A DNA stretch of 64,000 bases from positions 180,402,691 to 180,466,690 of the forward strand of contig CM040128.1 of assembly GCA_022559845.1 (NCBI GenBank). The letters run 5' to 3'. The translations under genes and the position numbers were made by a program. This document shows positions 36,102 through 49,012 of this stretch, one piece after another; the stretch's first letter is position 1; every line of letters starts with the position of its first letter. The DNA comes from Amorphophallus konjac (taxonomy: Eukaryota > Streptophyta > Magnoliopsida > Alismatales > Araceae). The notes under the pieces were generated by a model. It worked only from the letters and a program-made list of their open reading frames with translations. It had not been told where the DNA came from and ran no database searches.

Positions 36102-36594
36102 TGTAGCAACCCTGATAAATGAATATTTGAAATAAATTAAAATATATATATTACAGTAGTAATACAGATAATAAGAATAGGGTTAATGCGATGAAGTAAA
36201 ACAAAATTAAAATAACGCCTCTTATTAGGGCGTTAATTCAAAAAGAAACGCCTCTATCAAAGGCGTGAATAAAGAAAGGACGCCCACACCTACGGTCGTC
36301 AGTTCTCACGCGACCAAATGGGTAAGTAAAAGAAATGCCTCTATCTTGGGCGTGTTTTAAAACACGAAACGCCCTTTTTCAAGGCGCTTTTTAAGAAACG
36401 CCCTTATGCAAGGCGTTAATTAAAGAATACACGCCCTGACCAAAGGCGTTAATTCAGTTCGTGACTCGTTCGAACCCAGAGCTTATCCAGGGAAAGATTA
36501 ACCTAATCTAGTAAGTGTCTATTAGAGTAAGGACTCTATTAGGGATATGTTACCCTCAATCAAACACTACTTTTAATAGGACTTCCAAAATCCC

Positions 36595-36602
36595 TATAAA
36601 TA
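36595..36602 (+). promoter_or_regulatory. TATA box of LTR B
   Basis: TATAAATA, also at equivalent places in LTR A (34834), LTR C (44348), LTR D (53910) and, reversed, in E1 (340-347 and 7975-7982). It puts the transcription start about 520 bases into a 3.1-kb LTR. Confidence 0.75.
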
Positions 36603-37019
36603 ACCTACTGCTCGAACCCTACAACGCTATTTGGCGTTCGGAGTCTGCAAGGTACGTGAGAGAGGAATAGTTCCTCTAATTCTCTACGTCTGTTGCATGA
36701 AGAACTAACTGTTCTTCATCTTCTTCTTCTGTTATAGGTTAAGAAGGCGGCGTACGTGAAGAACAAAGGTATTGTTCTTTTTCCTTTTTCCTTTCGGTCA
36801 GAAAGTATGAAGAAATACTAATGTTTCTTCTTTTCTTATAGGAAAACTGCAGTTCTTCTCCTTGATACCACTGTTCGAAAGTTGCGGTTGAAGTTTCTGA
36901 TCCTTCAAACCCTTCGTCAAGATCAATCATATTAAGGTAGGTTTTCTCAAGTTATTGTAGCCCAAATGAAATTAATGCAAGATATATATATATAAGCATG
37001 TCATGCATACGGTTATTAT

Positions 37020-37805
37020 AGTTTCCATGCGTTTTCTGCAATATTTTGAAAGAGACGCCGCTGTCAAGGGCGCTAATTCACATGAAACGACTTTTCCCAG
37101 GTCGTTAATTTCATGTTTAACGCCCCGTACTAAGGCGTTAATTTCTTTAAAACCGTTAATCACCCATCTTAAGACTTGATTATCTATGAAATTATGATTA
37201 GAAAATAATGCATGATCCTCTGTCTTCAACCTGCTAACTTTACTGTCATGATATTACATTCGTTCCTCTGTTATCCTGAAATTGTTACTGCCCTTAAAGT
37301 TTCTGAAGGAACTTGAATTAACGACTCGGACAAAGTCGTTTTCCACATATTAACGCCCCCTCATAGGGCGTGAATCTGAAAGGTAACGCCCCTTCCTAGG
37401 GCGTGTATCGGTTAAAATCCTGAAAGTTATATATTCTGAAAAATAGAATTAAATAGTAACGCCCCTGCCCAGGGCGCGTTTTTGATAATTCCTGAAAATT
37501 AATTGTATTCTGTCAAATATGTAAACAATAAGACGCCTTCTGGTGTAGTCGTCATATCTTGAAGAAACGACCCTGACCAAGGCGTGTTTTATACAATTCA
37601 TGAAATTATTGATATTCTGTCAAATATATATATAAGGAGACGCCTGCTACTGTAGTCGTCAACTCTTGAAGAGACGCCCCTTCCCAAGGCGCGTTTTAGA
37701 TAAATTATTGAATTATTGAAAATTCTGCAAGACGGACCATATGTAAACGCCCTTCTGTTAGGCGTTAATTACTTGAGAAACGACTTGACCTAAGTCGTTA
37801 TTTTA
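37020..37805. repeat. CpG-stem hairpin series in LTR B
   Basis: Repeated every 25-80 bases, for example AACGCCCCGTACTAAGGCGTT near 37119 (21 positions, stem AACGCC/GGCGTT), CGCCCCTGCCCAGGGCG near 37461, CGCCCTTCTGTTAGGCG near 37747, ACGAC/GTCGT near 37779. Equivalent series in LTR C (about 44800-45550) and LTRs A/D; another set sits in U3 (36217-36470). Confidence 0.85.
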
Positions 37806-37957
37806 CTATAAACTGATTTTCATCTGATTTGCTAACCGATGGTTTTATATATTATAATATATATGTATATCGGCACTATTCTCCACTCCGTGAGTATAGT
37901 CCCATGTTTTCATGTTGATTTACCGATCACACTCAACTCTCATTGACATACAAGCTC

Positions 37958-38064
37958 TCCATTGGACATTCCGTTCCTTTGGACTAGCGAGTTAGTCATA
38001 GAGACCTCCGTAAGACTCCTCGTAGCCTTGGATTCCCTCAAGGCCGACTGAGCTGGTTGTACCC
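37958..38064 (+). repeat. ~105-bp module shared by Tekay LTRs and the leader of element G
   Basis: Blocks in order: ATTCCGTTCCTTTGGACT, CCTCCGTAAG, GATTCCCTCAAGG, GCTGGTTGTACC. Same order and spacing at 19521-19622 in G. Copies in LTR C (about 45710-45816), LTR D (about 55132-55240) and reversed in E1 (about 6610-6725). Confidence 0.75.
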
Positions 38065-39250
38065 TAAAAACCCATTACACGATCCTTGCCATGTCAATCT
38101 AAAGAAACATGGTATACCGGCCCTTATGATTATACAAAGAGTATATCATAAGAAATTCTTAATGGGATGATGATATCATGCCATATCATGTCGTTCTTGT
38201 AAACCCCAATTCTATGATAAGAATGAGGGTATCTTGCTTGATCTAATGTTCATGTGGACCTCAATTCTATATAAAGAATGTCCATATTGATTTGTCATGG
38301 TACCTAAGTTAAGGGAACCATATTCTACCTAGTTTTATCGATATCGTGATTATACCGTTATTATCGCCATTCTATGTCCTTTGTCATATTTTGGACTCTA
38401 TTCTATCAAAGTTGTCATACGTGTCTACAAGCTTGATTATTGAAATTCTATGTTGGCTATAAACAAGAGTGGATGTCAAAACACATGATAAATGCCTGCG
38501 CATATAGGGCCCGATCTGGTCCTGGGAGGAGCACCCGAAAGTACTTGTGCCCATGGGAGTTAAAATGATAAGGTATCTGGCATTATACCGAGTACTTGAC
38601 TTGCTTGATTGGACATTCCACACACATCTTGTACTTGAATCGTACTTGACTTTACATGAAATGCGTGGCCCGAAAAAGGGTAATTTACTTGCTTGATACA
38701 TGATAGCCAAAGTTCTTGACATGATTTGTTAAATGTACTTGCTTGAATATCTTGTTGGAAGTTCATGACTAAGTTCATCTTATTTTCTTGATATTACATT
38801 CTCTCTATCTTGTCGTTTTATGCGAGCATGCATAGCTTTATTGCATTCATAAAAATGTAATTACTTAAACCCCTTGCTAGTACTTGAGATATAATTTCCT
38901 ACTGAGCGTTCGCTCATTCCGTTTGTCCCTTTCTACTTTTCAGGTAAGTCCGACGACGATGGAAGTCAATCGGATGGGAATGGTCAAGAGTGAAAGTGAT
39001 AGAGCTTCTACAAGTGTCGTCTAGTCTTCTCTATAGTTTCTTGAGTCAAATATGTATTCTTTTCCTTTTTATTAAACAGAGTATTGATTTGTAATAGTCT
39101 ATCCATTATGAAATAAAGGATTGGGTTATCTTGCTATTTTGCGCATCTCTGTCTTTGTGTCGAATACACGACCACTCTGATTGACATGATTGATATAGAC
39201 ACGTCGCGCATCTCCGGGTATCTTCCGCGCTCGGGGCGTGACAGTCTTTG

Positions 39251-39263
39251 TGGTATCAGAGCC
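39251..39263 (+). other. Primer binding site, internal region 1
   Basis: TGGTATCAGAGCC, seven bases after LTR B; initiator tRNA-Met type. Confidence 0.93.
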
Positions 39264-39418
39264 TAAGGTATTCAATTCCTAGGAAACCCAAGTCCAAGGA
39301 TAGGTTTCAAAACCTTTAACCAAGTGAGAGTGGGTAGAACCAAGGGTTAAATGATCAATGAGTCCTTTATAAGATCATAGTGATATAATACTAACATAGC
39401 TATTGTAATTGTAGGATA

Positions 39419-42400
39419 ATGGCTGCCGAACGTGCTCAATGGCGCAACATGCAGCGTACCCTTCAAGGGATGACCCAAGTGCTACAACAGGTAGCACAAG
39501 GTGGTGCTCCACGAGCTGGAAGCTTACACCAAGCATTCAAGAATATGAATCCCCCGAAGTTCATGGGATCGACCGATCCAGACGATGCCGAGCATTGGGT
39601 TCGGGAGATTGAACGTATATTCCGTGTTATGCAATGCACGGATCAGGACAAAGTCTTATTAGCTACTTTCCAGTTAGAAAAGGATGCTAGATGCTGGTGG
39701 GAGTCGATTGAAGCTACAATTGACCCAACTCAAGTTACATGGGGAGAATTCGTTGAATATTTCAACGCCAAATATTTCTCTGATAGGGTCCAGGAAAAGA
39801 AGGCCGCCGAATTCGCCGCATTAAAGCAAAGATCTTTATCGGTGGCTGATTATGAAGCACAGTTCTCTAGACTGTCTAGATATGCTAAGCATTTAATTAG
39901 CACGGAAAAGATGAAAGCCCGTAGATTTCTTAATGGGCTTAGGCCCCACTACATTACTCAACTGGCGCCTATGGATATTCAAGTTTATACTGAAATAGTG
40001 CGCCGAGCTCAGTTGCTTGAAGATGCCACGGAACTATCTTATAGGATCCGTGGGAAAGACAAAAAGGAGCAAGTCACAAGTTCGGGTTCTTTTAAACCCA
40101 ACTTTAAGAAGAGGCCCAATAATGGAGGTTCTTCCTCTCAAGATCAGAAGTTCAAGAAATCCAAGCCTTTCTCTATCACCACTACACCTTCAAACGTAGT
40201 ATGCAAGCATTGTGACAAGGCTGGTCACAAAACAGAAGAATGCTGGAGGAAATTAGGAGCATGTCTCCGTTGTGGGAGTCGTGAACATCGGATTCCCGAT
40301 TGTCCATTAATGAATAACCAAGACGGTGAGGGTAAACGCCCAGTGACAAGGAACGCGCGTCTTCATGCAATCCAAGAGACCGAACCAGAAGAAGAAGGCG
40401 GATTGGTGGAAGGTACATTAAAAATTTGTTCCAAATATGCACATGTCTTATTTGATACGGGTGCATCGCATTCCATTATTTCCAAGAAGTTTGCTGACCC
40501 ATTACCTCTAGAACCAGAATGGATGAAGTTAATATTGTCTACTCCTCTCGGAAACGAGACGGATATCACATATCATTACCAAAACTGTGAGGTATTGGTT
40601 CGAGGAAAGAATTTTCCTATTGATCTTATCTGCTTAGATCTAAAAGAGTATGATGTTATACTAGGAGCAGATTGGTTATCCAAATACCAGGCAACGGTTG
40701 ATTGCCGTGATAGCAAGATTATTTTCAAGGAATTTCCGGAACTGACTTATACTAGTCCTAAGAGTCGAAGCAAATCCCCTCTTATTTCGGCTCTTCGAGC
40801 AAGCAAGCTCGTCAAGAAAGGATGTGTATCCTTCCTTGCTTTTGTCACTATTAAAGAAGCTAAAGAAACCAAGATAGAGGACATTCAGGTAGTGCGAGAA
40901 TATCCAGACGTATTTCCGGAAGATTTGCCGGGATTACCCCCTCAAAGAGATGTGGCCTTCACCATTGACTTAGTCCCTGGTGCTGGTCCTGTTTCAAAGG
41001 CACCCTATAGAATGTCCCCTGCAGAACTAAAAGAATTGAAGAAGCAATTGATGGAATTGATTTAAAAAGGGTTTGTTAGACCAAGTACTTCCCCGTGGGG
41101 AGCACCAGTCTTATTTGTAAAGAAGAAGGATGGATCCATGAGATTGTGTATCGACTATCGACAGTTGAATCATCTTACTATCAAGAACAAGTATCCACTG
41201 CCGAGAATCGATGAGTTATTTGATCAGATTTCAGGATCCAAATATTTCTCCAAGATTGATCTCAGGTCGGGATATCATCAATTAAGAATCAAGGATGATG
41301 ACATTCACAAGACCGCATTCAGAAGCAGGTATGGCCATTACGAATTTGTTGTTATGCCTTTTGGACTAACAAATGCCCCTGCTGCCTTTATGCAGTTAAT
41401 GAATAGCATATTCAGGCCTTACTTGGATCAATTCATAGTAGTCTTCATTGATGATATATTGATATATTTTAAGACTAAGGAAGAACATGAAGAGCATTTG
41501 AGGATTGCATTGCAAGTCTTGAGGACAAATCAATTATATGCTAAACTCAGCAAATGCGAGTTCTGGCTTGAAGAAGTGGCTTTTCTCGGGCATGTCATAT
41601 CAAAGGACGGATTATCTGTAGATCCGTCAAAAGTTGAAGCTGTGAGAAACTGGGAAAGACCCACTAATGCAAGCGAGATCAGAAGTTTCTTAGGTCTTGC
41701 AGGCTATTATCGGCGATTCATCAAAGATTTCTCTAAGATCGACGTGCCCCTTACAAGGTTAACTCGTAAGGAGATCCGATATGAATGGAGTGAGGAATGT
41801 GAAAGCAGTTTCCAAACTCTCAAGGATCATCTCACTACAGCTCCGGTCTTAGCCCTACCAATTGAAGGAGAGAAATTCGAGGTCTACACTGATGCTTCTG
41901 GCATTGGCCTCGGATGTGTTCTAATGCAACAAGGAAAGGTCATAGCATACTCTTCACGTCAGCTGAAGAAGCATGAGGAGAATTACCCCATCCATGACTT
42001 AGAACTGGCCGCGGTAGTATTTGCCCTAAAGATATGGAGACACTACTTATATGGAGCACAGTTTACTGTATACTCCGATCACAAAAGTCTCAAATATCTA
42101 TTTTCACAAAAGGAGCTGAACATGAGACAAAGACGCTGGCTAGAATATCTCAAGGACTTCGACTTCAATATACAATACCATCCCGGAAAGGGTAATTATG
42201 TTGCTGACGCCCTTAGTCGAAAGCCGAGAGCAATGATAGCAAATTGTATGATGCAAGAATGGAGGTTACTTGAACAATTCTCCGAGCTCAATATAAGCTT
42301 GGACATGGAATCCAAATTTGTCACACTATCTCATGTAAGCATACAGTCAGATTTGTTATCTGAGATACAAACACTTCAGGATGATGATCCTATATTAGTA

Positions 42401-43771
42401 GGAATCAAAGGCAGATTAGAAGGACAATCTGATTTTCAACTAACTTCTGATGGAAGATTATCGTTCAAAGATAGAACTTGTATACCCGATTGTCCGGAAT
42501 TAAAGAAGAAGATCTTAGATGAAGCTCACCGAACAAGGTACACTATTCATCCAGGATCAACCAAAATGTACCAAGATGTAAAGAGGAACTTTTGGTGGCC
42601 TAATATGAAAAGAGAAATAGCGGACTATGTATCACGCTGTCTCACATGCCAACAGGTCAAGGCGGAACACCAAAAGCCTGCGGGAAAACTACATCATCTA
42701 GATATTCCTAAGTGGAAATGGGAGGATATTGGTATGGACTTCATCATGGGTTTATCTAAATCTAAAGGAGGACATGATGGAATCTGGGTTATCATTGACC
42801 GATTGACTAAATCGGCACATTTCTTGCCAATCAAAAGCCGATGGTCAATTGATGTGCTAGCTGCACTATACATCAAAGAAATAGTCAGGATACATGGAAT
42901 TCCTGTCTCAATCGTGTCTGATAGAGATCCCCGTTTTACTTCTCATTTTTGGAAGGGATTACAACATTCGTTGGGAACAAGGCTCAACTTTAGTACTGCT
43001 TTTCACCCACAAACGGATGGTCAGACCGAGCGAACTAATCAAGTTGTTGAAGATATGCTGAGAGCATGCATTATTGACTTTGGAGGAAGCTGGCATGACC
43101 ACTTACCTTTAGTTGAATTTGCATATAATAATAGCTACCAAGCTAGTATCCAAATGGCACCTTTCGAAGCCTTATACGGAAGGAGTTGCCGATCTCCCAT
43201 ATGTTGGAACGAAGTTGGAGAGAGACAACTATTAGGTCCAGACATGGTAAGGGATACAACTGAGAAGATACAGGTAATCAGAGAAAGATTACAAGTTGCT
43301 CAGACAAGGCAAAAGGCTTATGCTGATACCAGGAGAAGAGATCTTGAATTCCAGGTTGGAGATCATGTATTTCTTAAAATATCCCCTGGACGTGGCATAC
43401 GAAGATTTGGTGTTAAGGGCAAGCTTACGCCAAGATTCATCGGACCAGTTGAGGTACTCGAAAGAGTTGGCGAGGTTGCTTATCGCATCGCGTTGCCTCC
43501 TCAGTTGTCCGAGGTACACAATGTATTTCACATATCTATGTTGAAGAAGTATGTGCACGATCCGTCACATATTATTGAGCATGGAGATCTGGTGATCCAG
43601 AAAGATCTCACATATGAACAGAGGCCTTTAAAGATATTAGATCGAGAAATACGAGCTCTAAGGAATAAGGTTATTCCCATGCTTAAGGTGCAATGGAATA
43701 AGAATCCCGAACGCGAAGCGACATGGGAGACCGAAGAATCTATGAAGAAACGATTTCCCGAGTTATTCTAA
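39419..43771 (+). CDS. Tekay gag-pol, internal region 1, near intact (one stop)
   Basis: 4353 nt, 1450 codons plus stop; single frame with one TAA at 41063-41065 (codon 549) just before RT. Domains by residue: gag core with CWWES, CCHC knuckles at about 262-275 and 286-299, protease DTGAS at 346-350, RT active site FIDD with Asp 678-679, RNase H YTDASG with Asp 825, integrase finger, DDE triad (MDFIMG, VSDRD, QTERTNQ) and the chromodomain-like end ATWETEE. All visible catalytic residues are present. The start ATG 39419 follows the primer site by 155 bases and opens [20 protein letters not shown]. As it stands the stop would give gag-protease only. Confidence 0.92.
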
Positions 43772-43841
43772 GAGGTATATGTTCTACGCTCTCCACATGT
43801 ATAATTATATATATATTGAATTTGGGGACCAAATTCTTTTT

Positions 43842-43854
43842 AAGTGGGGGAGGG
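43842..43854 (+). other. Polypurine tract, internal region 1
   Basis: AAGTGGGGGAGGG abutting LTR C. Confidence 0.92.
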
Positions 43855-46800
43855 TGTAGCAACCCTGATAAATGAATATTTGAAATAAATTAAAATATAT
43901 ATATTACAGTAGTAATACAGATAATAAGAATAGGGTTAATGCGATGAAGTAAAACAAAATTAAAATAACGCCTCTTATTAGGGCGTTAATTCAAAAAGAA
44001 ACGCCTCTATCAAAGGCGTGAATAAAGAAAGGACGCCCACACCTACGGTCGTCAGTTCTCACGCGACCAAATGGGTAAGTAAAAGAAACGCCTCTATCTT
44101 GGGCGTGTTTTAAAACACGAAACGCCCTTTTTCAAGGCGCTTTTTAAGAAACGCCCTTATGCAAGGCGTTAATTAAAGAATACACGCCCTGACCAAAGGC
44201 GTTAATTCAGTTCGTGACTCGTTCGAACCCAGAGCTTATCCAGGGAAAGATTAACCTAATCTAGTAAGTGTCTATTAGAGTAAGGACTCTATTAGGGATA
44301 TGTTACCCTCAATCAAACACTACTTTTAATAGGACTTCCAAAATCCCTATAAATAACCTACTGCTCGAACCCTACAACGCTATTTGGCGTTCGGAGTCTG
44401 CAAGGTACGTGAGAGAGGAATAGTTCCTCTAATTCTCTACGTCTGTTGCATGAAGAACTAACTGTTCTTCATCTTCTTCTTCTGTTATAGGTTAAGAAGG
44501 CGGCGTACGTGAAGAACAAAGGTATTGTTCTTTTTCCTTTCGGTCAGAAAGTATGAAGAAATACTAATGTTTCTTCTTTTCTTATAGGAAAACTGCAGTT
44601 CTTCTCCTTGATACCACTGTTCGAAAGTTGCGGTTGAAGTTTCCGATCCTTCAAACCCTTCGTCAAGATCAATCATATTAAGGTAGGTTTTCTCAAGTTA
44701 TTGTAGCCCAAATGAAATTAATGCAAGATATATATATATAAGCATGTCATGCATACAGTTATTATAGTTTCCATGCGTTTTCTGCAATATTTTGAAAGAG
44801 ACGCCCCTGTCAAGGGCGCTAATTCACATGAAACGACTTTTCCCAGGTCGTTAATTTCATGTTTAACGCCCCGTACTAAGGCGTTAATTTCTTTAAAACC
44901 GTTAATCACCCATCTTAAGACTTGATTATCTATGAAATTATGATTATAAAATAATGCATGATCCTCTGTCTTCAACCTGCTAACTTTACTGTCATGATAT
45001 TACATTCGTTCCTCTGTTATCCTGAAATTGTTACTGCCCTTAAAGTTTCTGAAGGAACTTGAATTAACGACTCGGACAAAGTCGTTTTCCACATATTAAC
45101 GCCCCCTCATAGGGCGTGAATCTGAAAGGTAACGCCCCTTCCTAGGGCGTGTATCGGTTAAAATCCTGAAAGTTATATATTCTGAAAAATAGAATTAAAT
45201 AGTAACGCCCCTACCCAGGGCGCATTTTTGATAATTCCTGAAAATTAATTGTATTCTGTCAAATATGTAAACAATAAGACGCCTTCTGGTGTAGTCGTCA
45301 TATCTTGAAGAAACGACCCTGACCAAGGCGTGTTTTATACAATTCATGAAATTATTGATATTCTGTCAAATATATATATAAGGAGACGCCTGCTACTGTA
45401 GTCGTCAACTCTTGAAGAGACGCCCCTTCCCAAGGCGCGTTTTAGATAAATTATTGAATTATTGAAAATTCTGCAAGACGGACCATATGTAAACGCCCTT
45501 CTGTTAGGCGTTAATTACTTGAGAAACGACTTGACCTAAGTCGTTATTTTACTATAAACTGATTTTCATCTGATTTGCTAACCGATGGTTTTATATATTA
45601 TAATATATATGTATATCGGCACTATTCTCCACTCCGTGAGTATAGTCCCATGTTTTCATGTTGATTTACCGATCACACTCAACTCTCATTGACATACAAG
45701 CTCTCCATTGGACATTCCGTTCCTTTGGACTAGCGAGTTAGTCATAGAGACCTCCGTAAGACTCCTCGTAGCCTTGGATTCCCTCAAGGCCGACTGAGCT
45801 GGTTGTACCCTAAAAACCCATTACACGATCCTTGCCATGTCAATCTAAAGAAACATGGTATACCGGCCCTTATGATTATACAAAGAGTATATCATAAGAA
45901 ATTCTTAATGGGATGATGATATCATGTCATATCATGTCGTTCTTGTAAATCCCAATTCTATGATAAGAATGAGGGTATCTTGCTTGATCTAATGTTAATG
46001 TGGACCTCAATTCTATATAAAGAATGTCCATATTGATTTGTCATGGTACCTAAGTTAAGGGAACCATATTCTACCTAGTTTTATCGATATCGTGATTATA
46101 CCGTTATTATCGCCATTCTATGTCCTTTGTCATATTTTGGACTCTATTCTATCAAAGTTGTCATACGTGTCTACAAGCTTGATTATTGAAATTCTATGTT
46201 GGCTATAAACAAGAGTGGATGTCAAAACACATGATAAATGCCTGCGCATATAGGGCCCGATCTGGTCCTGGGAGGAGCACCCGAAAGTACTTGTGCCCAT
46301 GGGAGTTAAAATGATAAGGTATCTGGCATTATACCGAGTACTTGACTTGCTTGATTGGACATTCCACACACATCTTGTACTTGAATCGTACTTGACTTTA
46401 CATGAAATGCGTGGCCCGAAAAAGGGTAATTTACTTGCTTGATACATGATAGCCAAAGTTCTTGACATGATTTGTTAAATATACTTGCTTGAATATCTTG
46501 AATACACTTGTCATCTTGTTGGAAGTTCATGACTAAGTTCATCTTATTTTCTTGATATTACATTCTCTCTATCTTGTCGTTTTATGCGAGCATGCATAGC
46601 TTTATTGCATTCATAAAAATGTAATTACTTAAACCCCTTGCTAGTACTTGAGATATAATTTCCTACTGAGCGTTCGCTCATTCCGTTTGTCCCTTTCTAC
46701 TTTTCAGGTAAGTCCGACGACGATGGAAGTCAATCGGATGGGAATGGTCAAGAGTGAAAGTGATAGAGCTTCTACAAGTGTCGTCTAGTCTTCTCTATAG

Positions 46801-47008
46801 TTTCTTGAGTCAAATCTGTATTCTTTTCCTTTTTATTAAACAGAGTATTGGATTTGTAATAGTCTATCCATTATGAAATAAAGGATTGGGTTATCTTGCT
46901 ATTTTGCGCATCTCTGTCTTTGTGTCGAATACACGACCACTCTGATTGACATGATTGATATAGACACGTCGTGCATCTCCGGGTATCTTCCGCGCTCGGG
47001 GCGTGACA
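43855..47008 (+). repeat. LTR C, 3154 bp
   Basis: Near duplicate of LTR B (36102-39243). The 7.75-kb stretch from the pol end through LTR B and internal region 1 is thus tandemly repeated. TATAAATA at 44348-44355. Its last 916 bases (46093-47008) are the first of three tandem copies. Confidence 0.93.
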
Positions 47009-47925
47009 TGATTATACCGTTATTATCGCCATTCTATGTCCTTTGTCATATTTTGGACTCTATTCTATCAAAGTTGTCATACGTGTCTACAAGCTTGATT
47101 ATTGAAATTCTATGTTGGCTATAAACAAGAGTGGATGTCAAAACACATGATAAATGCCTGCGCATATAGGGCCCGATCTGGTCCTGGGAGGAGCACCCGA
47201 AAGTACTTATGCCCATGGGAGTTAAAATGATAAGGTATCTGACATTATACCGAGTACTTGACTTGCTTGATTGGACATTCCACACACATCTTGTACTTGA
47301 ATCGTACTTGGCTTAACATGAAATGCGTGGCCCGAAAAAGGGTAACTTACTTGCTTGATACATGATAGCCAAAGTTCTTGACATGACTTGTTAAACGTAC
47401 TTGCTTGAATATCTTGAATAAACTTGTTATCTTGTTGAAAGTTCATGATTAAGTTCATCTTATTTCCTTGATATTAAATTCTCTCTATCTTATCGTTTTA
47501 TGCGAGCATGCATAGCTTTATTGCATTCATGAAAGATGTAATTACTTAAACCCCTTGCTAGTACTTGAGATATAATTTCCTACTGAGCGTTCGCTCATTC
47601 CGTTTGTCCCTTTCTACTTTTCAGGTAAGTCCGACGACGATGGAAGTCAATCGGATGGGAATGGTCAAGAGTGAAAGTGATAGAGCTTCTACAAGTGTCG
47701 TCTAGTCTTCTCTATAGTTTCTTGAGTCAAATATGTATTCTTTTCCTTTTTATTAAACAGAGTATTGGATTTGTAATAGTCTATCCATTATGAAATAAAG
47801 GATTGGGTTATCTTGCTATTTTGCGCATCTCTGTCTTTGTGTCGAATACACGACCACTCTGATTGACATGATTGATATAGACACGTCGCGCATCTCCGGG
47901 TATCTTCCGCGCTCGGGGCGTGACA
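47009..47925 (+). repeat. Extra copy of the LTR 3' end, 917 bp
   Basis: Begins TGATTATACC, ends GGGCGTGACA. Repeats the last part of the LTR immediately after LTR C. Variants (GAATAAACTTGTTATC, GTTCATGATTAAG) follow LTR D, not LTR C. Confidence 0.92.
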
Positions 47926-48838
47926 TGATTATACCGTTATTATCGCCATTCTATGTCCTTTGTCATATTTTGGACTCTATTCTATCAAAGTTGTCATACG
48001 TGTCTACAAGCTTGATTATTGAAATTCTATGTTGGCTATAAACAAGAGTGGATGTCAAAACACATGATAAATGCCTGCGCATATAGGGCCCGATCCGGTC
48101 CTGGGAGGAGCACCCAAAAGTACTTGTGCCCATGGGAGTTAAAATGATAAGGTATCTGGCATTATACCGAGTACTTGACTTGCTTGATTGGACATTCCAC
48201 ACACATCTTGTACTTGAATCGTACTTGGCCTAACATGAAATGCGTGGCCCGAAAAAGGGTAACTTACTTGCTTGATACATGATAGCCAAAGTTCTTGACA
48301 TGACTTGTTAAACGTACTTGCTTGAATATCTTGAATAAACTTGTTATCTTGTTGAAAGTTCATGATTAAGTTCATCTTATTTCCTTGATATTAAATTCTC
48401 TCTATCTTGTCGTTTTATGCGAGCATGCATAGCTTTATTGCATTCATGAAAGATGTAATTACTTAAACCCCTTGCTAGTACTTGAGATATAATTTCCTAC
48501 TGAGCGTTCGCTCATTCCGTTTGTCCCTTTGTACTTTTGAGGTAAGTCCGACGACGACGGAAGTCAATCGGATGGGAATATTCAAGAGTGAAAGTGATAG
48601 AGCTGCTCAAGTGTCGTCTAGTTGTTTCTATAGTTTTCTTGAGTCAACTATGTACTTTTCTTTTTATTAAACAGAGTATTAGATTTGTAATAGTCTATTA
48701 TAAAGGAATAAAGGATTGGGTTATCTTGCTATTTTGCGCATCTCTGTCTTTGTGTCGAATACCCGACCACTCTGATTGACATGATTGATATAGATACGTC
48801 GCGCACCTCCGGGTATCTTCCGTGCTCGGGGCGTGACA
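47926..48838 (+). repeat. Second extra copy of the LTR 3' end, 913 bp
   Basis: Same start and end as the previous copy and same length as the corresponding part of LTR D (55521-56433). It shares with LTR D the variant GGGAATATTCAAGAG. It serves as the 5' LTR end for internal region 2. Confidence 0.92.
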
Positions 48839-48845
48839 GTCTTTG

Positions 48846-48858
48846 TGGTATCAGAGCC
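48846..48858 (+). other. Primer binding site, internal region 2
   Basis: TGGTATCAGAGCC, seven bases after the LTR end. Confidence 0.93.
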
Positions 48859-49012
48859 TAAGGTATTCAATTCCTAGGAAAAACCTAAGTCCAAGGATAA
48901 AGTTGAACCTTTAAACCAGTGAGATTGGGTAGAACCAAGGGTTAGATTTAACATAGTGTACGAGTCTTTAAATACGATCACGTACTAATATAGTTATTGT
49001 AATTGTAGGATA

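Larger units (their letters stand above)
36102..39243 (+). repeat. LTR B, 3142 bp
   Basis: TGTAGCAACC to GGGCGTGACA. TATAAATA at 36595-36602. Potential leader introns by GT-AG signals: 36652-36737, 36769-36841 and 36937-38943. Nearly identical to LTR C apart from a few substitutions and short indels. Confidence 0.93.

Noticed and set aside
38384..38722. 112-codon minus-strand frame in Tekay LTRs, repeated at 46130-46468 and partly at 47046, 47963 and 55558
   Set aside because: Its apparent conservation comes from the LTR copies being near identical. It resembles no family I know, its length varies between copies and it lies antisense in a probable intron.
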